Shown piece after piece: positions 32,870-42,459 of a stretch of DNA of 64,000 bases. Origin of the DNA: Rhynchopus sp. YZ270_cl-10. Lineage: Eukaryota; Euglenozoa; Diplonemea; Diplonemida; Diplonemidae. The stretch spans positions 2,604,001 through 2,668,000 of the forward strand of contig OZ037833.1 of assembly GCA_964035575.1 (NCBI GenBank). Reading direction: 5' to 3'. Every line of letters starts with the position of its first letter. Within the stretch, counting starts at the first letter, position 1. The position numbers and the translations under genes are program-made. A model generated the notes under the pieces. The model did not search any database, was not told the DNA's origin, and worked only from the letters and a program-made list of their open reading frames with translations.

Positions 32870-33468
32870 AAATCCCCTTTTTACAAAGGGGTGAGAGGAA
32901 AAAGCGTCTAAATGATTTGGGGGAAAAGTGGGGTTGCATGGGGGACACAGAATAAATTATCATGAATTCTACCTCAAAAAAAAGGTCTAGCTGAGAGGTT
33001 TCCACGGTCTTAGAAGAAAGTGGAGATTGCACAACTGTGGTAACAACAGAGGCAATACACTGCTCCAACAATTTGTCAAAAAATAACAAAACAATTTGAA
33101 AGAATGGTGTGGCTGAAAGGGGGGGCGGAAAAAGTGCGGAAAAAGTGCGAATCAGCCCCCAAAAAAATTTTCCCCGCCTTGTAAAAGTTGAACACTGAGT
33201 ACTGTGTACGTGGTACACAGGTACACAGACACAGTCAGCAAGCCAACATGGTAAATGTGCGGAAAAAGTGCGGAAATGTGCGAATTACCCCCCTTCAGCC
33301 ACACCAAGTATCCCCTATTTTCTTTTTGTACCATTGCCAACCACCGAGCTCTCTCAATACAAACACACACAGGATTATTCTCACACACAAGACAACTAAC
33401 GAAAGCAGACACATATCGTATACTTACAGAAGAGCTTCGTGCCTCCGTTCTTGCCAGCCTTGTACGCA
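32870..33468. other. Intergenic spacer
   Basis: 600 bp with no coding signal. 33020-33085 (TTGCACAACTGTGG..CTCCAACAATTTGTC) matches 54383-54452 and, loosely, 18290-18345. A short GTACACAGGTACACAG tandem lies near 33212 and repeated AAGTGCGG units near 33125-33290. Confidence 0.5.
33020..33085 (+). repeat. CACAACTGTGG / CTCCAACAATTT repeat
   Basis: This unit of about 65 bp shares GGAGA-TTGCAC, AACTGTGG, AACA, GAGGCAA, ACACT and GCTCCAACAATTTGTC with 54383-54452. It may be the reverse of another hairpin family. Confidence 0.5.
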
Positions 33469-34341
33469 ATGGTGACCAGGATGCTGCTGTTGGCATGTGT
33501 TGCTGTGTCGGTGTCCGGACACGGGTACGTGGAGTCGCCGCCGTCGCGCGGGTTTGGCTGCAGGACTGGACTGAACTCGGGGTGTGGGTCTGTGCAGTTT
33601 GAGCCGCAGAGCGTGGAGGGTCCTGACGGGTGGCCTTCGGGGGGCCCTGCGGACGGGACACTGGCGGCTGCGGGACGTGCAAACTTTGGGGAGCTGAACG
33701 CACAGACGCCGACACGTTGGGGGAAGACTGCGATTGCGAGCGGTGTGCACGTGTTCACGTGGCAGTTCCGTGCAGCACACGTGACGCGCGACTTCAGGTA
33801 CTACATCACACGTGTGGGGTGGGACCAGAACGCGCCGCTTGGGACGGCGTCGTTTGACACAACGCCGTTCTGTGTGGTGGACGGGCAGATGGTGATGCCT
33901 GCAAACCCTTCGAGCCACAGCTGCACGGTGCCCACACGCTCGGGGTACCACGTTGTGCTTGCTGTGTGGGACGTGGGTGACACCCCTGCAAGTTTCTACA
34001 ACGCGATTGACGTGACGATTGGTGGTGCGGGCACGGCTCCGCCTGTGCCTGTGCCCACACCACCCACACCACCCACACCAACTGCACCTGTACCCACGCC
34101 ACCCACACCGCCGACGCCAACTGCACCTGTGCCTGTGCCCACACCACCGACGCCGCCAGTGCCCGTCCCGTCGTCGGGTGGATGCACGGCAGGTGTTGCG
34201 GAGGTGGCTGTGTGGGGCAACTGCAAGGCTGCACCACACTGCTGTGCGTCGGGGTCGACGTGCTACGAGCAGAACCAGTGGTACGCACAGTGCAGGCCGT
34301 CGTGCTCCACGGCAGATGGGTGGACGTGCCGTGTGCTATAG
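33469..34341 (+). CDS. AA10 lytic polysaccharide monooxygenase with CBM1-like tail
   Basis: 290 aa. A signal peptide (residues 1-17) is followed exactly by His18 in HGYVESPPSRGFGC, so cleavage would expose the copper-binding N-terminal His. The second copper His is His104 in FRAAHVTRDFRYYITRVGW. Other AA10 landmarks are GWDQNAPL, SFDTTPFC, SHSCTVPTRSGYHVVLAVWD and FYNAIDVTI. AA10 enzymes oxidatively cut chitin or cellulose outside the cell. A linker of repeated PTPPTPP units (about 185-240) leads to a module near 245-290 (VWGNCKAAPHCC, then CYEQNQWYAQC) that resembles the fungal CBM1 cellulose-binding fold with extra Cys. AA10 is mostly bacterial, so transfer is plausible. Met 33481 is an alternative start. 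Confidence 0.9.
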   Translation: MVTRMLLLACVAVSVSGHGYVESPPSRGFGCRTGLNSGCGSVQFEPQSVEGPDGWPSGGPADGTLAAAGRANFGELNAQTPTRWGKTAIASGVHVFTWQFRAAHVTRDFRYYITRVGWDQNAPLGTASFDTTPFCVVDGQMVMPANPSSHSCTVPTRSGYHVVLAVWDVGDTPASFYNAIDVTIGGAGTAPPVPVPTPPTPPTPTAPVPTPPTPPTPTAPVPVPTPPTPPVPVPSSGGCTAGVAEVAVWGNCKAAPHCCASGSTCYEQNQWYAQCRPSCSTADGWTCRVL

Positions 34342-35937
34342 GTGCAAGCAGCAAGCTGTAAGCAGGGATTGTGAGCGTCTCATACATCTGTCCTTCCCAC
34401 CTTTTCTTTCATAGCAATACCACTAGCTACAACTCTTCTTGTTTCAGTTTCAAAAAAGTAGGCTGTGACAACAACAAACAACAAACAACAAACAAAAGAA
34501 GAAGAAAAGACACACCTTGTTTGGTCTTTTATGTTGGGCGGCACATTAAACGCCTTATTTTATTTTCGTTTCTCTATTATATTTTTGGGTGATGTATAGC
34601 GCAGCTGCGAGGCTTCGGTTCATCATCATATACTTTATTTATTTATTTATTTATTTTTTGCCCTTCGGTTCCGAACCGAACCCTTTTATTTTATCTCTTC
34701 TATTGCTTTACGCTTGATCTACTTTTTGCCACCCGCTTCTATTTGCGGACTCTTTTGTAGCCCATGTTCTGTGGCCCACGTACAGCGTCTTTATTGAGTG
34801 CGTGCGTTGGTTTGTATAGTTTATTATATGCCTGCCACAGCCCTATTTCTATTCCTATTCCTATTCCTACTCCCAACCCCGTCCCCCCGTATTTTCTGTC
34901 GTCGTTCTGCTGGGACAGCGGGAATGGGAATGGGAGGCCTTGCGTGTACAGCGTGCAGCTGCATGCCCATTCCTCCCTCCCATCCCACATGTCCCATGGC
35001 GAATGACATCGGAGCTCTATGATACTGACAAACAAAAAGCAAAGGGAGGTGACGGTGTCGCCTTGTTGTGTGTGTCCGCGTTCCGTGTTCCACTCCCCAT
35101 TGTTTCGCATGCCAGTGCAGCCCTGTTGCCTCAGCGACGTCTCTGCACACCACACATGCACAAGAAACATGGCGTGCGGTGGCCGGCCCTGTGTCCAACC
35201 GTTCCCCACCATTCCCTCCCCTCGCGTGCACCACACACACACGTGGACACCACACGGGAGGGGTGGTTGGAGAAGAGGTGGATGATTTGGTTCATGTCCC
35301 TTTGTTCACACTATTCACTTTTTGACGTTTGCCTTTCACCCCCCCACCCTATTTTTTTCTTCTATACTTGGTTCTGAACTTGGCTCTGTGTTGTCTGCAG
35401 GGATGCAGGCTGCACCAGGGACTGAACTTCAGCGTTTTCTTTTCTTTTCTTTTCTTTTATGGTCAACCTTCTAAATTGCTTCTCTTGACTACTTCTCTTC
35501 CATACAGTTCCATCCAGTTTTATTCTTCAGTTATCCAAACAAACAAAACCACCCTTTCCCGCATAGTTGCCAAGCTAGATACAGCGGGAACAGATGTGCA
35601 CAGCAAAGAAACCAGAGGATACATTTCTGAGCTGAGCCTGTAGGTGTGTATGTGTTTGCATATGGGATGTGTGACCGAGCCTCTGCTCGAACGAGGCTCG
35701 GTGCCAACATGCAGAAGACACAACAGAATGGAACAACAATAAAACATGACACAATTCAATAACAAATATGCCAAAAAGGTTAACACAAATAAAAGAACGC
35801 ACCACACCCCCCTCTTTTGTCCTAAAAACAGACACCCATTCCCAAGAAACCAGAACCCACCCACTCCACCTCACAACAGAACACTTGTATCTCTCCATAT
35901 TAGTTGACAACACAACACAACACAACACAACACAACA
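34342..35937. other. 1.6-kb intergenic region
   Basis: No supported gene. An ACGAGAG-type relative is at 34586-34635, TTTA tandem repeats near 34640-34660, a TTCCTA tandem near 34845-34870, and an AACAC tandem at about 35908-35936 directly before the next start codon. Confidence 0.5.
35908..35936 (+). repeat. ACAAC pentanucleotide repeat in a 5' leader
   Basis: About six ACAAC units directly precede the ATG of Cys-rich paralogue B. The leader would be unstructured and free of upstream ATGs. Confidence 0.7.
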
Positions 35938-36687
35938 ATGATGTCAAAGGCAGGACTCGCAATGGCCGCAGCCTTCGTGGCCCTGGCGCAAGGTGCACCA
36001 TCTGCAGGAACAGTGGAGCTGCTGGAGGCACCTGCGGTGAACGGTGTGCGGACGAACGCCCCTGGGCTGCACGTGACCCTGCTGTCGTCTGGGGTGGACG
36101 CGTGGCCGAACCTTGACGGGTCGACGCTGCGCGACGTGCCGCCGTTCATGCGCCTCATGCCAACGACGCTGGCGAACTGGAGAATGAAGTCTGGGACAAA
36201 GGTGAAGTTCTCGTGCCCGAACGAGCCTTCCCTGATTGAGGTGTGCGACGCATGGGTGTTCTTCTACAGCTGCCCGCAGAGCTGTGTGACGACGTACCAG
36301 GGCGGTCTGCAGGGCCAGCTCTCGGCTCTGCCCGGCTGGGAGAGGACACAGTGCGCACCTTCCTTCTGGACGAACGCACCCGGGATGACCTTCGTGCACC
36401 CGATGGGAAGCTTCAGAATGCAGCTGGCACCCGGCCAGTCGACTGAGTTTGACCTTCAGGATGACGCAGAGTTCCTTGGCTTCGGGATTGACTCGAACGG
36501 AGAGGACTGCACAAAGCACATGGACCAGAACTCCTGCCCTGTTGCGGGAGGACGCTGCAGGTGGGAGTCGGGTGCGTGCGTGAACCAGAACTGCAAGGGC
36601 CGCTTCGGACCCCCGCCACCGTGCCGTGAGTGCCCCTGGGAGGGAGTTGTGCGTGTTGCACGCCCTGCCTCGGACGGTCCGTTCTAA
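35938..36687 (+). CDS. Secreted Cys-rich protein, paralogue B
   Basis: 249 aa with a signal peptide (MMSKAGLAMAAAFVALAQG). It aligns along its length with the gene at 24088: LMPTTLANW, SCPNEPSLIEVCDAWVFFY, CPQSCVTTYQGGL, PGWERTQCAP, FVHPMGSFRMQLAPG, FGIDSNGEDCT, CPVAGGRCRW and GRFGPPPPCRECPWEG. The two genes lie about 12 kb apart in the same direction with the LPMO gene and other genes between them. The DNA of the conserved blocks is also very similar (CTCGTGCCCGAACGAGCCTT in both), so the duplication is either fairly recent or kept similar by conversion. The family and function are not recognised; Met 35941 is an equally good start. Confidence 0.75.
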   Translation: MMSKAGLAMAAAFVALAQGAPSAGTVELLEAPAVNGVRTNAPGLHVTLLSSGVDAWPNLDGSTLRDVPPFMRLMPTTLANWRMKSGTKVKFSCPNEPSLIEVCDAWVFFYSCPQSCVTTYQGGLQGQLSALPGWERTQCAPSFWTNAPGMTFVHPMGSFRMQLAPGQSTEFDLQDDAEFLGFGIDSNGEDCTKHMDQNSCPVAGGRCRWESGACVNQNCKGRFGPPPPCRECPWEGVVRVARPASDGPF

Positions 36688-37656
36688 GTTGCGTGACAGG
36701 AGACAAAGCCACAACGCCTGCAAAGGGACGTCAGAAACAAACAAACAAACGAAACGAAACAACCAAATCAATATCCCCACCCACGCTTGCGTCACTTTAC
36801 CACTGGCAGCACAGGAGTGCTTGCAGGGCCTCCTTGTGTGTGCTGCGCGTGTTTGTGAAGCCAGGCTCTTCTTCCACTATATGAAAACTACACCACACCT
36901 GAAGGCGCAGAAGGTACCCAGGCAAAGCAATCGCCCCTGGCCCTCTTTTGCACCTTCGTTTTTCTTGTCTTTTTGTTGCTCTTTTGCTTCTCCGTCCGCG
37001 GCAGCCCTGTCTTGTCTGTTGGATGGCTGGGGTTTGTCTTTGCGAGCTGAGTGCGCTACTTGCGTGTTCAGACTCTGGACAAAGAGAGAAATTTGTTAAT
37101 TTTTCATTGTGCCGCAGAAGTTTTTGAACTTGGGTCACACCACAAGGCATTTCCCCCCTTGTGTTTTCCTTTTCCTTTCCCTTTCTTCATTTTAGCAAAG
37201 ACCTCTGTCTTTTCCTCTCTCGACAAGATGTGTTCCCTTCGTATGAGTTACAGGATGCTCCCTACTGACGCCTTCTTCTTGCAACTATGTGTGTGTGCAC
37301 GCCCCCAGACAGGTGGGTGTTGCGCACACACCTCTTTTTGCTCTTTTGCCTCAACGACAAAAGAGAAGATGTACGGTGGGAGACATGCAGTGACAGAAGG
37401 CATGCACACAGACAATATCAAACCAAATGCAAACCAAATACAAAACAACATGCCAAGTCTTTGAAGTAACCCCCTATTTTTCCTGCAGCTCTCCAGATGG
37501 GAATCTTCTTCGGGCACAATTTTTTGACAATACCGCACCAACGGCTCGCACACCCTTCGCACGAACACTGCACACACACACCCCACTCACCCCCTCCCGC
37601 AGGTTAAGTCTACCGAACACAACCCACTTTCTTTTCTTTACATTCCCTAGAACAAA
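36688..37656. other. 1-kb intergenic region
   Basis: No supported gene or repeat family. A C/T-rich stretch ending CCCTAG lies just before the next ATG, a likely splice-acceptor arrangement. Confidence 0.5.
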
Positions 37657-39357
37657 ATGGCCCCGTCTCTGTGTTGGGCGTTGTTGCTGTTGCTGCCGCT
37701 GTACACGAAGACCGCCCACGGTCAGGTGACAGCTGTGCCAGGCACAGGGACGGCGTGCAAGAGCCTGGAGGTCTTCGGGTCCTCTGGCCGCATTGCCTCA
37801 GCGTCGCCGTATGCTAACGGCGAGATTGACTGCTGGAAGATCGAATGCAGCACAGACGTGACCATCACATGGTCGTATTTCGAGACGGAGTCCTGCTGCG
37901 ACCCCCTGAACATCTACACCGAAACATCCGAGGACACGTACAACCTGGTGAGCACACTGAAGGGCTCGGCTAGCAGCACAATGACCTTCGCAGGGCCGCT
38001 CTTCCTCAAGTTTACCACCGACGGCTCTGTGGTGAAGCCAGGCTTCGTCGGTAACTTCGTCTGTGCGACACCACCAACCAGTGCACCCCCAACACCATCG
38101 CCACCGACACCCGCACCACCGACAGTGGCACCCCCAACTCCGTCACCGCCGACACCCGTGCCACCGACAGCGGTGCCAACTATGCCGCCACCGACATCGT
38201 CACCCCCAACATCTGCACCACCAACGTCGTCGCCACCGACACCATCGCCACCAACGCCCGCACCACCGACACCGTCCCCACCAACACCGTCCCCACCCAC
38301 ACCGTCCCCACCAACCAGCGCACCCCCAACACCTGCACCGCCAACCTCTGCACCACCCACACCAGTCCCAGACACACCTGCACCCACACAGTGCACTGCC
38401 CCAGACACGGCACCCCTCACATGCGAGGCGACAGCGTCACGTGAGTGTGCATGGCGTGTGGTCCAGTCTGGCCGCCTCCTGGCTGTTGGGTTCTCTGCAG
38501 ACGGGAGCCGTGTTGCAACAGGGAGCGACGACGGGGTGCGTGTGTACGACAGCACGACTGGGGTGCAGGTGGCGAAGCTGGCGTGTGCAGACTTTGCGTC
38601 GTACGACGTGACGTTCTCGAGCGACGGAGCACGCGTTGCTGTGGGTGGTGCTGGTGGTCGTGTTGTTGTGTGCGACGCTGTGACGGGCGAGCTCGAGGTG
38701 ACACTGATGGACATGCGTGCGGTGGGGAGTGTGCCGGTGCGCCGTGTGCGCTTCACGGCCGACGCACGCTTCCTTGTTGTGAGCGGTGGTGGGAGCGACA
38801 TGCGCACACGTGTGTTTGACGTGATGTCAGGCTCTCTGGAGCCGGAGATTGTGATCCACAAGCACGCACGCGAGGTGGCGTTCTCTGCAGACGGGGCGCT
38901 GCTGGCCACGTCGTGGGGCACGGAGGTGGACGAGGTTGTGACAGTGTGGCGTGTGCAGAACGGTGCCAAGGTGGCGGAGCTGCCGTCGCGCTTTGCACGT
39001 GTGACGGCACTGTCGTTCTCTGCGTCTGGCGACGAGCTGCTGCGTGGGATGGACGACGGGACGGTGCGTGTGAGCAAGTGGGCCGGCGGGGCTGTGGGCG
39101 AGGGTGCGGTGACGGAGCGCCTTGTGCTTGAGACACAGACGAAGACTGTGTTTGACGCTCGGCACTCGCCAAACGGGGCACTGCTTGCTGCTGTTGGGGA
39201 GGGTGAGGTGACGGTGTGGCGTGCGGCTGGGAGTGTGGCACACCAGCTCTATGGGCACACGCGTGCAGGGCTCCCGCGTCTCGCGTTCTCACCTGATAGC
39301 ACACGCCTTGCCACAGCAAGCCACGACGGCACGCTGCTTCTGTGGGATCTTCTGTAG
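37657..39357 (+). CDS. Secreted protein: CUB domain, PT-rich linker and WD40-type propeller
   Basis: 566 aa. Signal peptide at residues 1-23 (ending YTKTAHG). Residues about 33-133 are CUB-like: YANGEIDCWKIEC, DPLNIYTETSE, LFLKFTTDGSVVKPGFVGNF. Residues about 134-246 are a linker of PPTPSPPTPAPP repeats. Residues about 255-566 are a beta-propeller of WD40-type blades: LLAVGFSADGSRVATGSDDGVRVYD, then DVTFSSDGARVAVG, VAFSADGALLATSW, ALSFSASGDELL and a canonical last blade LAFSPDSTRLATASHDG-TLLLWDLL. A WD40 propeller behind a signal peptide and CUB domain is unusual, since most WD40 proteins are intracellular. A role in extracellular binding is inferred. Few Cys are found in the propeller. Confidence 0.8.
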   Translation: MAPSLCWALLLLLPLYTKTAHGQVTAVPGTGTACKSLEVFGSSGRIASASPYANGEIDCWKIECSTDVTITWSYFETESCCDPLNIYTETSEDTYNLVSTLKGSASSTMTFAGPLFLKFTTDGSVVKPGFVGNFVCATPPTSAPPTPSPPTPAPPTVAPPTPSPPTPVPPTAVPTMPPPTSSPPTSAPPTSSPPTPSPPTPAPPTPSPPTPSPPTPSPPTSAPPTPAPPTSAPPTPVPDTPAPTQCTAPDTAPLTCEATASRECAWRVVQSGRLLAVGFSADGSRVATGSDDGVRVYDSTTGVQVAKLACADFASYDVTFSSDGARVAVGGAGGRVVVCDAVTGELEVTLMDMRAVGSVPVRRVRFTADARFLVVSGGGSDMRTRVFDVMSGSLEPEIVIHKHAREVAFSADGALLATSWGTEVDEVVTVWRVQNGAKVAELPSRFARVTALSFSASGDELLRGMDDGTVRVSKWAGGAVGEGAVTERLVLETQTKTVFDARHSPNGALLAAVGEGEVTVWRAAGSVAHQLYGHTRAGLPRLAFSPDSTRLATASHDGTLLLWDLL

Positions 39358-40091
39358 GTCTCTGCAGAGGAAGACGACAGTTGGTAGGTGTGGGTGCGTG
39401 GGCACTGACGCCCACCCGCAGGCCCGGTCGTGACAATTACAATCCTTCTCCCAATGTTGCGCAAGGGACCATCCATCGCAGCCCATTCATGTTCTAGATT
39501 GTTATAGTATAGTTGTTTTGACCACCTTCCCTGCTTTTGCGTACATCTTCTGATGAATATACAGGGCATTTGCACCTGTTGTCACTTGGAGTGTGCAGCA
39601 ACGCATTTTTGCATTTATTTTTGAAAATAGACTTTGTGCCTGTCGGGCGCATTCGTCTCTCGAAAAGGAAAACAGGAGGAGTGTTCTTTTTTTTTCTTTC
39701 TTTTCTTTTTTTGCTTTTTCAGCAAAAGTCTGGCCCATCTGCTCAAAAACCTATCCACTGAGATGTAACAATCTCATCCGGTTACCACGAACAGAAACGT
39801 GTAAACGTTTGAACGTGCATGCTGTGAACCCGACCCAACTGGTTGGTGTTCCCAACATACGGTGCTTTACCGACACTGCATTTTGTTTCATTCTTTTTAT
39901 GTTTGTGTGTAGCTGTAGAGCGACGTGACCAGATTTGTTATTTTTTTTGTTTTAATTTATGTACATATTTTGTTGTTAATTTGTGAGACTGTGTGTGTAT
40001 GTGTTCATTTCTTTTTTCTGTTGTGTAATTGACTGTCCGGGGTGACTGGACAACGCAAATACGCATGCGAAACGTGCTGAATCCAATTTTT

Positions 40092-40130
40092 GAAGATGCG
40101 CTGAGCACTGCGAGGCTTAGCATCACCTTA
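40092..40130 (-). repeat. ACGAGAG-family hairpin, inverted copy
   Basis: On the minus strand it reads AAGGTGATGCTAAGC, a CTCGCAGT loop, then GCTCAGCGCATCTT. This is the family layout in the opposite orientation to most copies. Confidence 0.5.
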
Positions 40131-40605
40131 CCAAGAAAAAGTGTTACATGCGCGCGACGCGGTGCAGTCTGCCAAGTCAAGAGCAAAGAGCAAAGAGTAA
40201 CGAGCACATTACATAACACAGTCATTACTATTTGATGTTCTTTTTTCTTGTATTTTCTTCATCGCTTCCCCCACCTCCATGCGGGGGTGGTGGGTATCTT
40301 CTCTTTTGCATGTGTACTCCTACGAGACACATTCATCTTACAATTCATTTCTTTTTCCAACATCTTTGCCATATTCAAGATGCTTATCTTCTTCTTGCGA
40401 CAGCCTTTTATGGCCTTTAATTTCTTATTTAACAGCATCTTGTTGTGTGTTTTGTTTAGAGTCGTATTGTCGACCACTTCTTGTTAATATCCACGAATGA
40501 TAAAAATAAAAATAAAAATAGTTCATAATCCGTCTGAGTGCATGACCAGAGTTGAGACCCTGGATTTTGTTTGCGCAAATGTAGTTCCACGATAACGAAT
40601 ATGAT

Positions 40606-40653
40606 AAGGTGACTAAGCACGAGAGGCTTAGGGTCATCTTATAAACTTTTCTT
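40606..40653 (+). repeat. ACGAGAG-loop hairpin repeat
   Basis: Nearly identical to 13346-13393: AAGGTGACTAAGC, ACGAGAG, GCTTAGGGTCATCTT and the ATAAACTTTTC tail. A second family member with a different stem (TACGC/GCATA) follows at about 40661-40695. Confidence 0.7.
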
Positions 40654-40772
40654 TGTTTAAGATGTCTACGCACGAGAGGCATATTCATTGGACTCTAGAC
40701 GGATTATTTACGGTGTAAATAAAATGTTATTTTTTGTTTTTTTTTTTTGTATTGACTGTGCTGCGTTTTTTT

Positions 40773-40865
40773 GGGTGATCTCTGAACGGGGAGAGAATTT
40801 TTCACTCTTCAGTAGCGTCTTACAGGCTCTCACAGCCTGTTGCGTGTCTCAATCATAGATCACCC
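40773..40865. repeat. 93-bp nested hairpin
   Basis: The outer stem GGGTGATCT/AGATCACCC encloses a strong inner hairpin ACAGGCTCTCACAGCCTGT. It could be a structured RNA or a tiny foldback element. No copy was seen elsewhere. Confidence 0.5.
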
Positions 40866-41437
40866 AGTTTTAGCACGTTTCAACTACTGTTTTTTTGTTT
40901 TGCGTTATTGGTGAGGAACGATGTCCACGCACTCTCTAAAGGTGCACGCCCCGACTACTATCTTTGGATTTGACACAAGAGGGAACCATTTTTGTATGCT
41001 TTCGCAATGATTCGGCAGAAATTTCTGCTGCAAAAAAAAACAGTCATCTGATTGTATCCACCCGAGGGTGGAAGACTTTCAAGATGAAATTATCTACATT
41101 CTAGCGTAAGGTTGCCAGGCACGTTTAAGGTTTCATCTTTACTAAAAAATTCTTTTGGGGTAATCCGGGAACCCGGTTTTCGGGTGTCACCAAAATTTTT
41201 TTGTATGCGAATTGACTTTGAACCGTTAAAGAACCATGAGGTTCAATCCCTCAAACGTTTCCCTTCCTCCCCATCTCCACTATTATGTCGGGAAAATCAT
41301 CATAACAGAACGACGTACATTTGTGTGTCAGTTCTCCCCCCATTTTTGTTTCCGCCTCCCCTTAGATGCAATGTGCTCGAAAGGGCATGTTTATCTTTAT
41401 TGCCCCTTTTTTTTGCATTTCAAATTTTCATAAATAA

Positions 41438-42376
41438 GGGTAGATAAATAAATTTATTTGTTTCTTGTCCGAGACGTTTTGAAATTCTGTACGTACGTAC
41501 GGAAAAAAATATTAGTTGGGGAAAAAATGTTGGAAAAAAATCGCTACCATGGGAGCGGGGCAAGCAGAAGGGAGACAACTACATTGATTTCACATGCCTC
41601 GTTGATGGTAGGTGTCATTAGGGGGGATACGGCGATGTTAGTTCTCAGTTTTTTATAATGTTCTTGTACGTTTAGCGGGTTCGCCACTGCTCCCAGAACG
41701 CTTCCACATTTTGCGCGGATAGCGCCTTGCATGCTTCCGTGGCAGATCTTCTGCACGCTCAGCTCAGCATTTCCGAGGATGTTTCTGGCCTCGCTAAGTC
41801 CCGAAGGTCATCCCTTCACTGACAAGAAGGAAGCTCACACTTAGCCCTGAATGTTACGGAGCAGGCTTCGTGCCCACTTTTGGAAAGTCTGAAAAATCGT
41901 GTTTCGGGACCAAAAAAAAACACACCTCAAACAGTTGTGCATCAAGGGGTGGAAATAACAGTGTTTTGTGGCATTTCCGAGCCAATCCCGGGCTGTGGTG
42001 GGGGATATACGGAAAAATGGGCAAAATTTTAGTGACTTAAATTTTCACAAAGTATGAACCCATACTCGTAAGCAAGGGTCATTTTCAGGTCTGCAAACCC
42101 AACTTCAGATGAAATTGTGTTGTTGACTGGGAACAGGTAGCGCCGCAGGCGCACGGTACCCAACTTTTTTCCTTTTTATTTTTTCCCTTTTCTCTGCTTT
42201 CTTTTGATTGCGCGAGCCGATTGCTTTCCTCGGTGGGGTCACAAGTGTGTCTAAAAACACTCTAAAGTACCGCACAGGTCACAATAAACATTTTTAAAAA
42301 CAAACATTTTTTTCTGGGAATCTCGAGATTCTGTACGTACGGTGGACAAGAAACAAATAAATTTGTTTATCTACCC
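41438..42376. mobile_element. 939-bp TIR element with TAA target duplication
   Basis: The termini GGGTAGATAAA and the following AAATTTATTTGTTTCTTG are inverted at both ends (about 33 bp, one mismatch). TAA is duplicated at 41435-41437 and 42377-42379. A 3-bp TWA duplication is typical of PIF/Harbinger-like elements. Just inside both ends lie GTACGTAC motifs. No transposase frame is visible. A short copy of the GCGCCGCAGGCGCACGGTAC repeat is at 42139-42168. Confidence 0.7.
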
Positions 42377-42459
42377 TAAAGCAATTTCTAACCTCTTTCT
42401 GCTCTCCCTGTATCCTTCTATCTATGCCATTTTTTTTCCAGGACCTACACTACACAAAA

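Larger units (their letters stand above)
39358..42459. other. 3.1-kb intergenic region with hairpins and a TAA-target element
   Basis: No supported gene. Contents: ACGAGAG-family hairpins at 40092-40130, 40606-40653 and about 40661-40700; a nested-stem structure at 40773-40865; and the 939-bp TIR element at 41438-42376, ending 83 bases before the MsrA-like start codon. Confidence 0.6.

Noticed and set aside
33424-34239. Minus-strand open frame of 271 codons rich in Arg, Cys and His
   Set aside because: Antisense shadow of the AA10 gene.
37914-39077. Minus-strand open frame of 387 codons
   Set aside because: It is the antisense of the CUB-WD40 gene, whose plus-strand translation has clear domains; the frame is open because of GC-rich codons.
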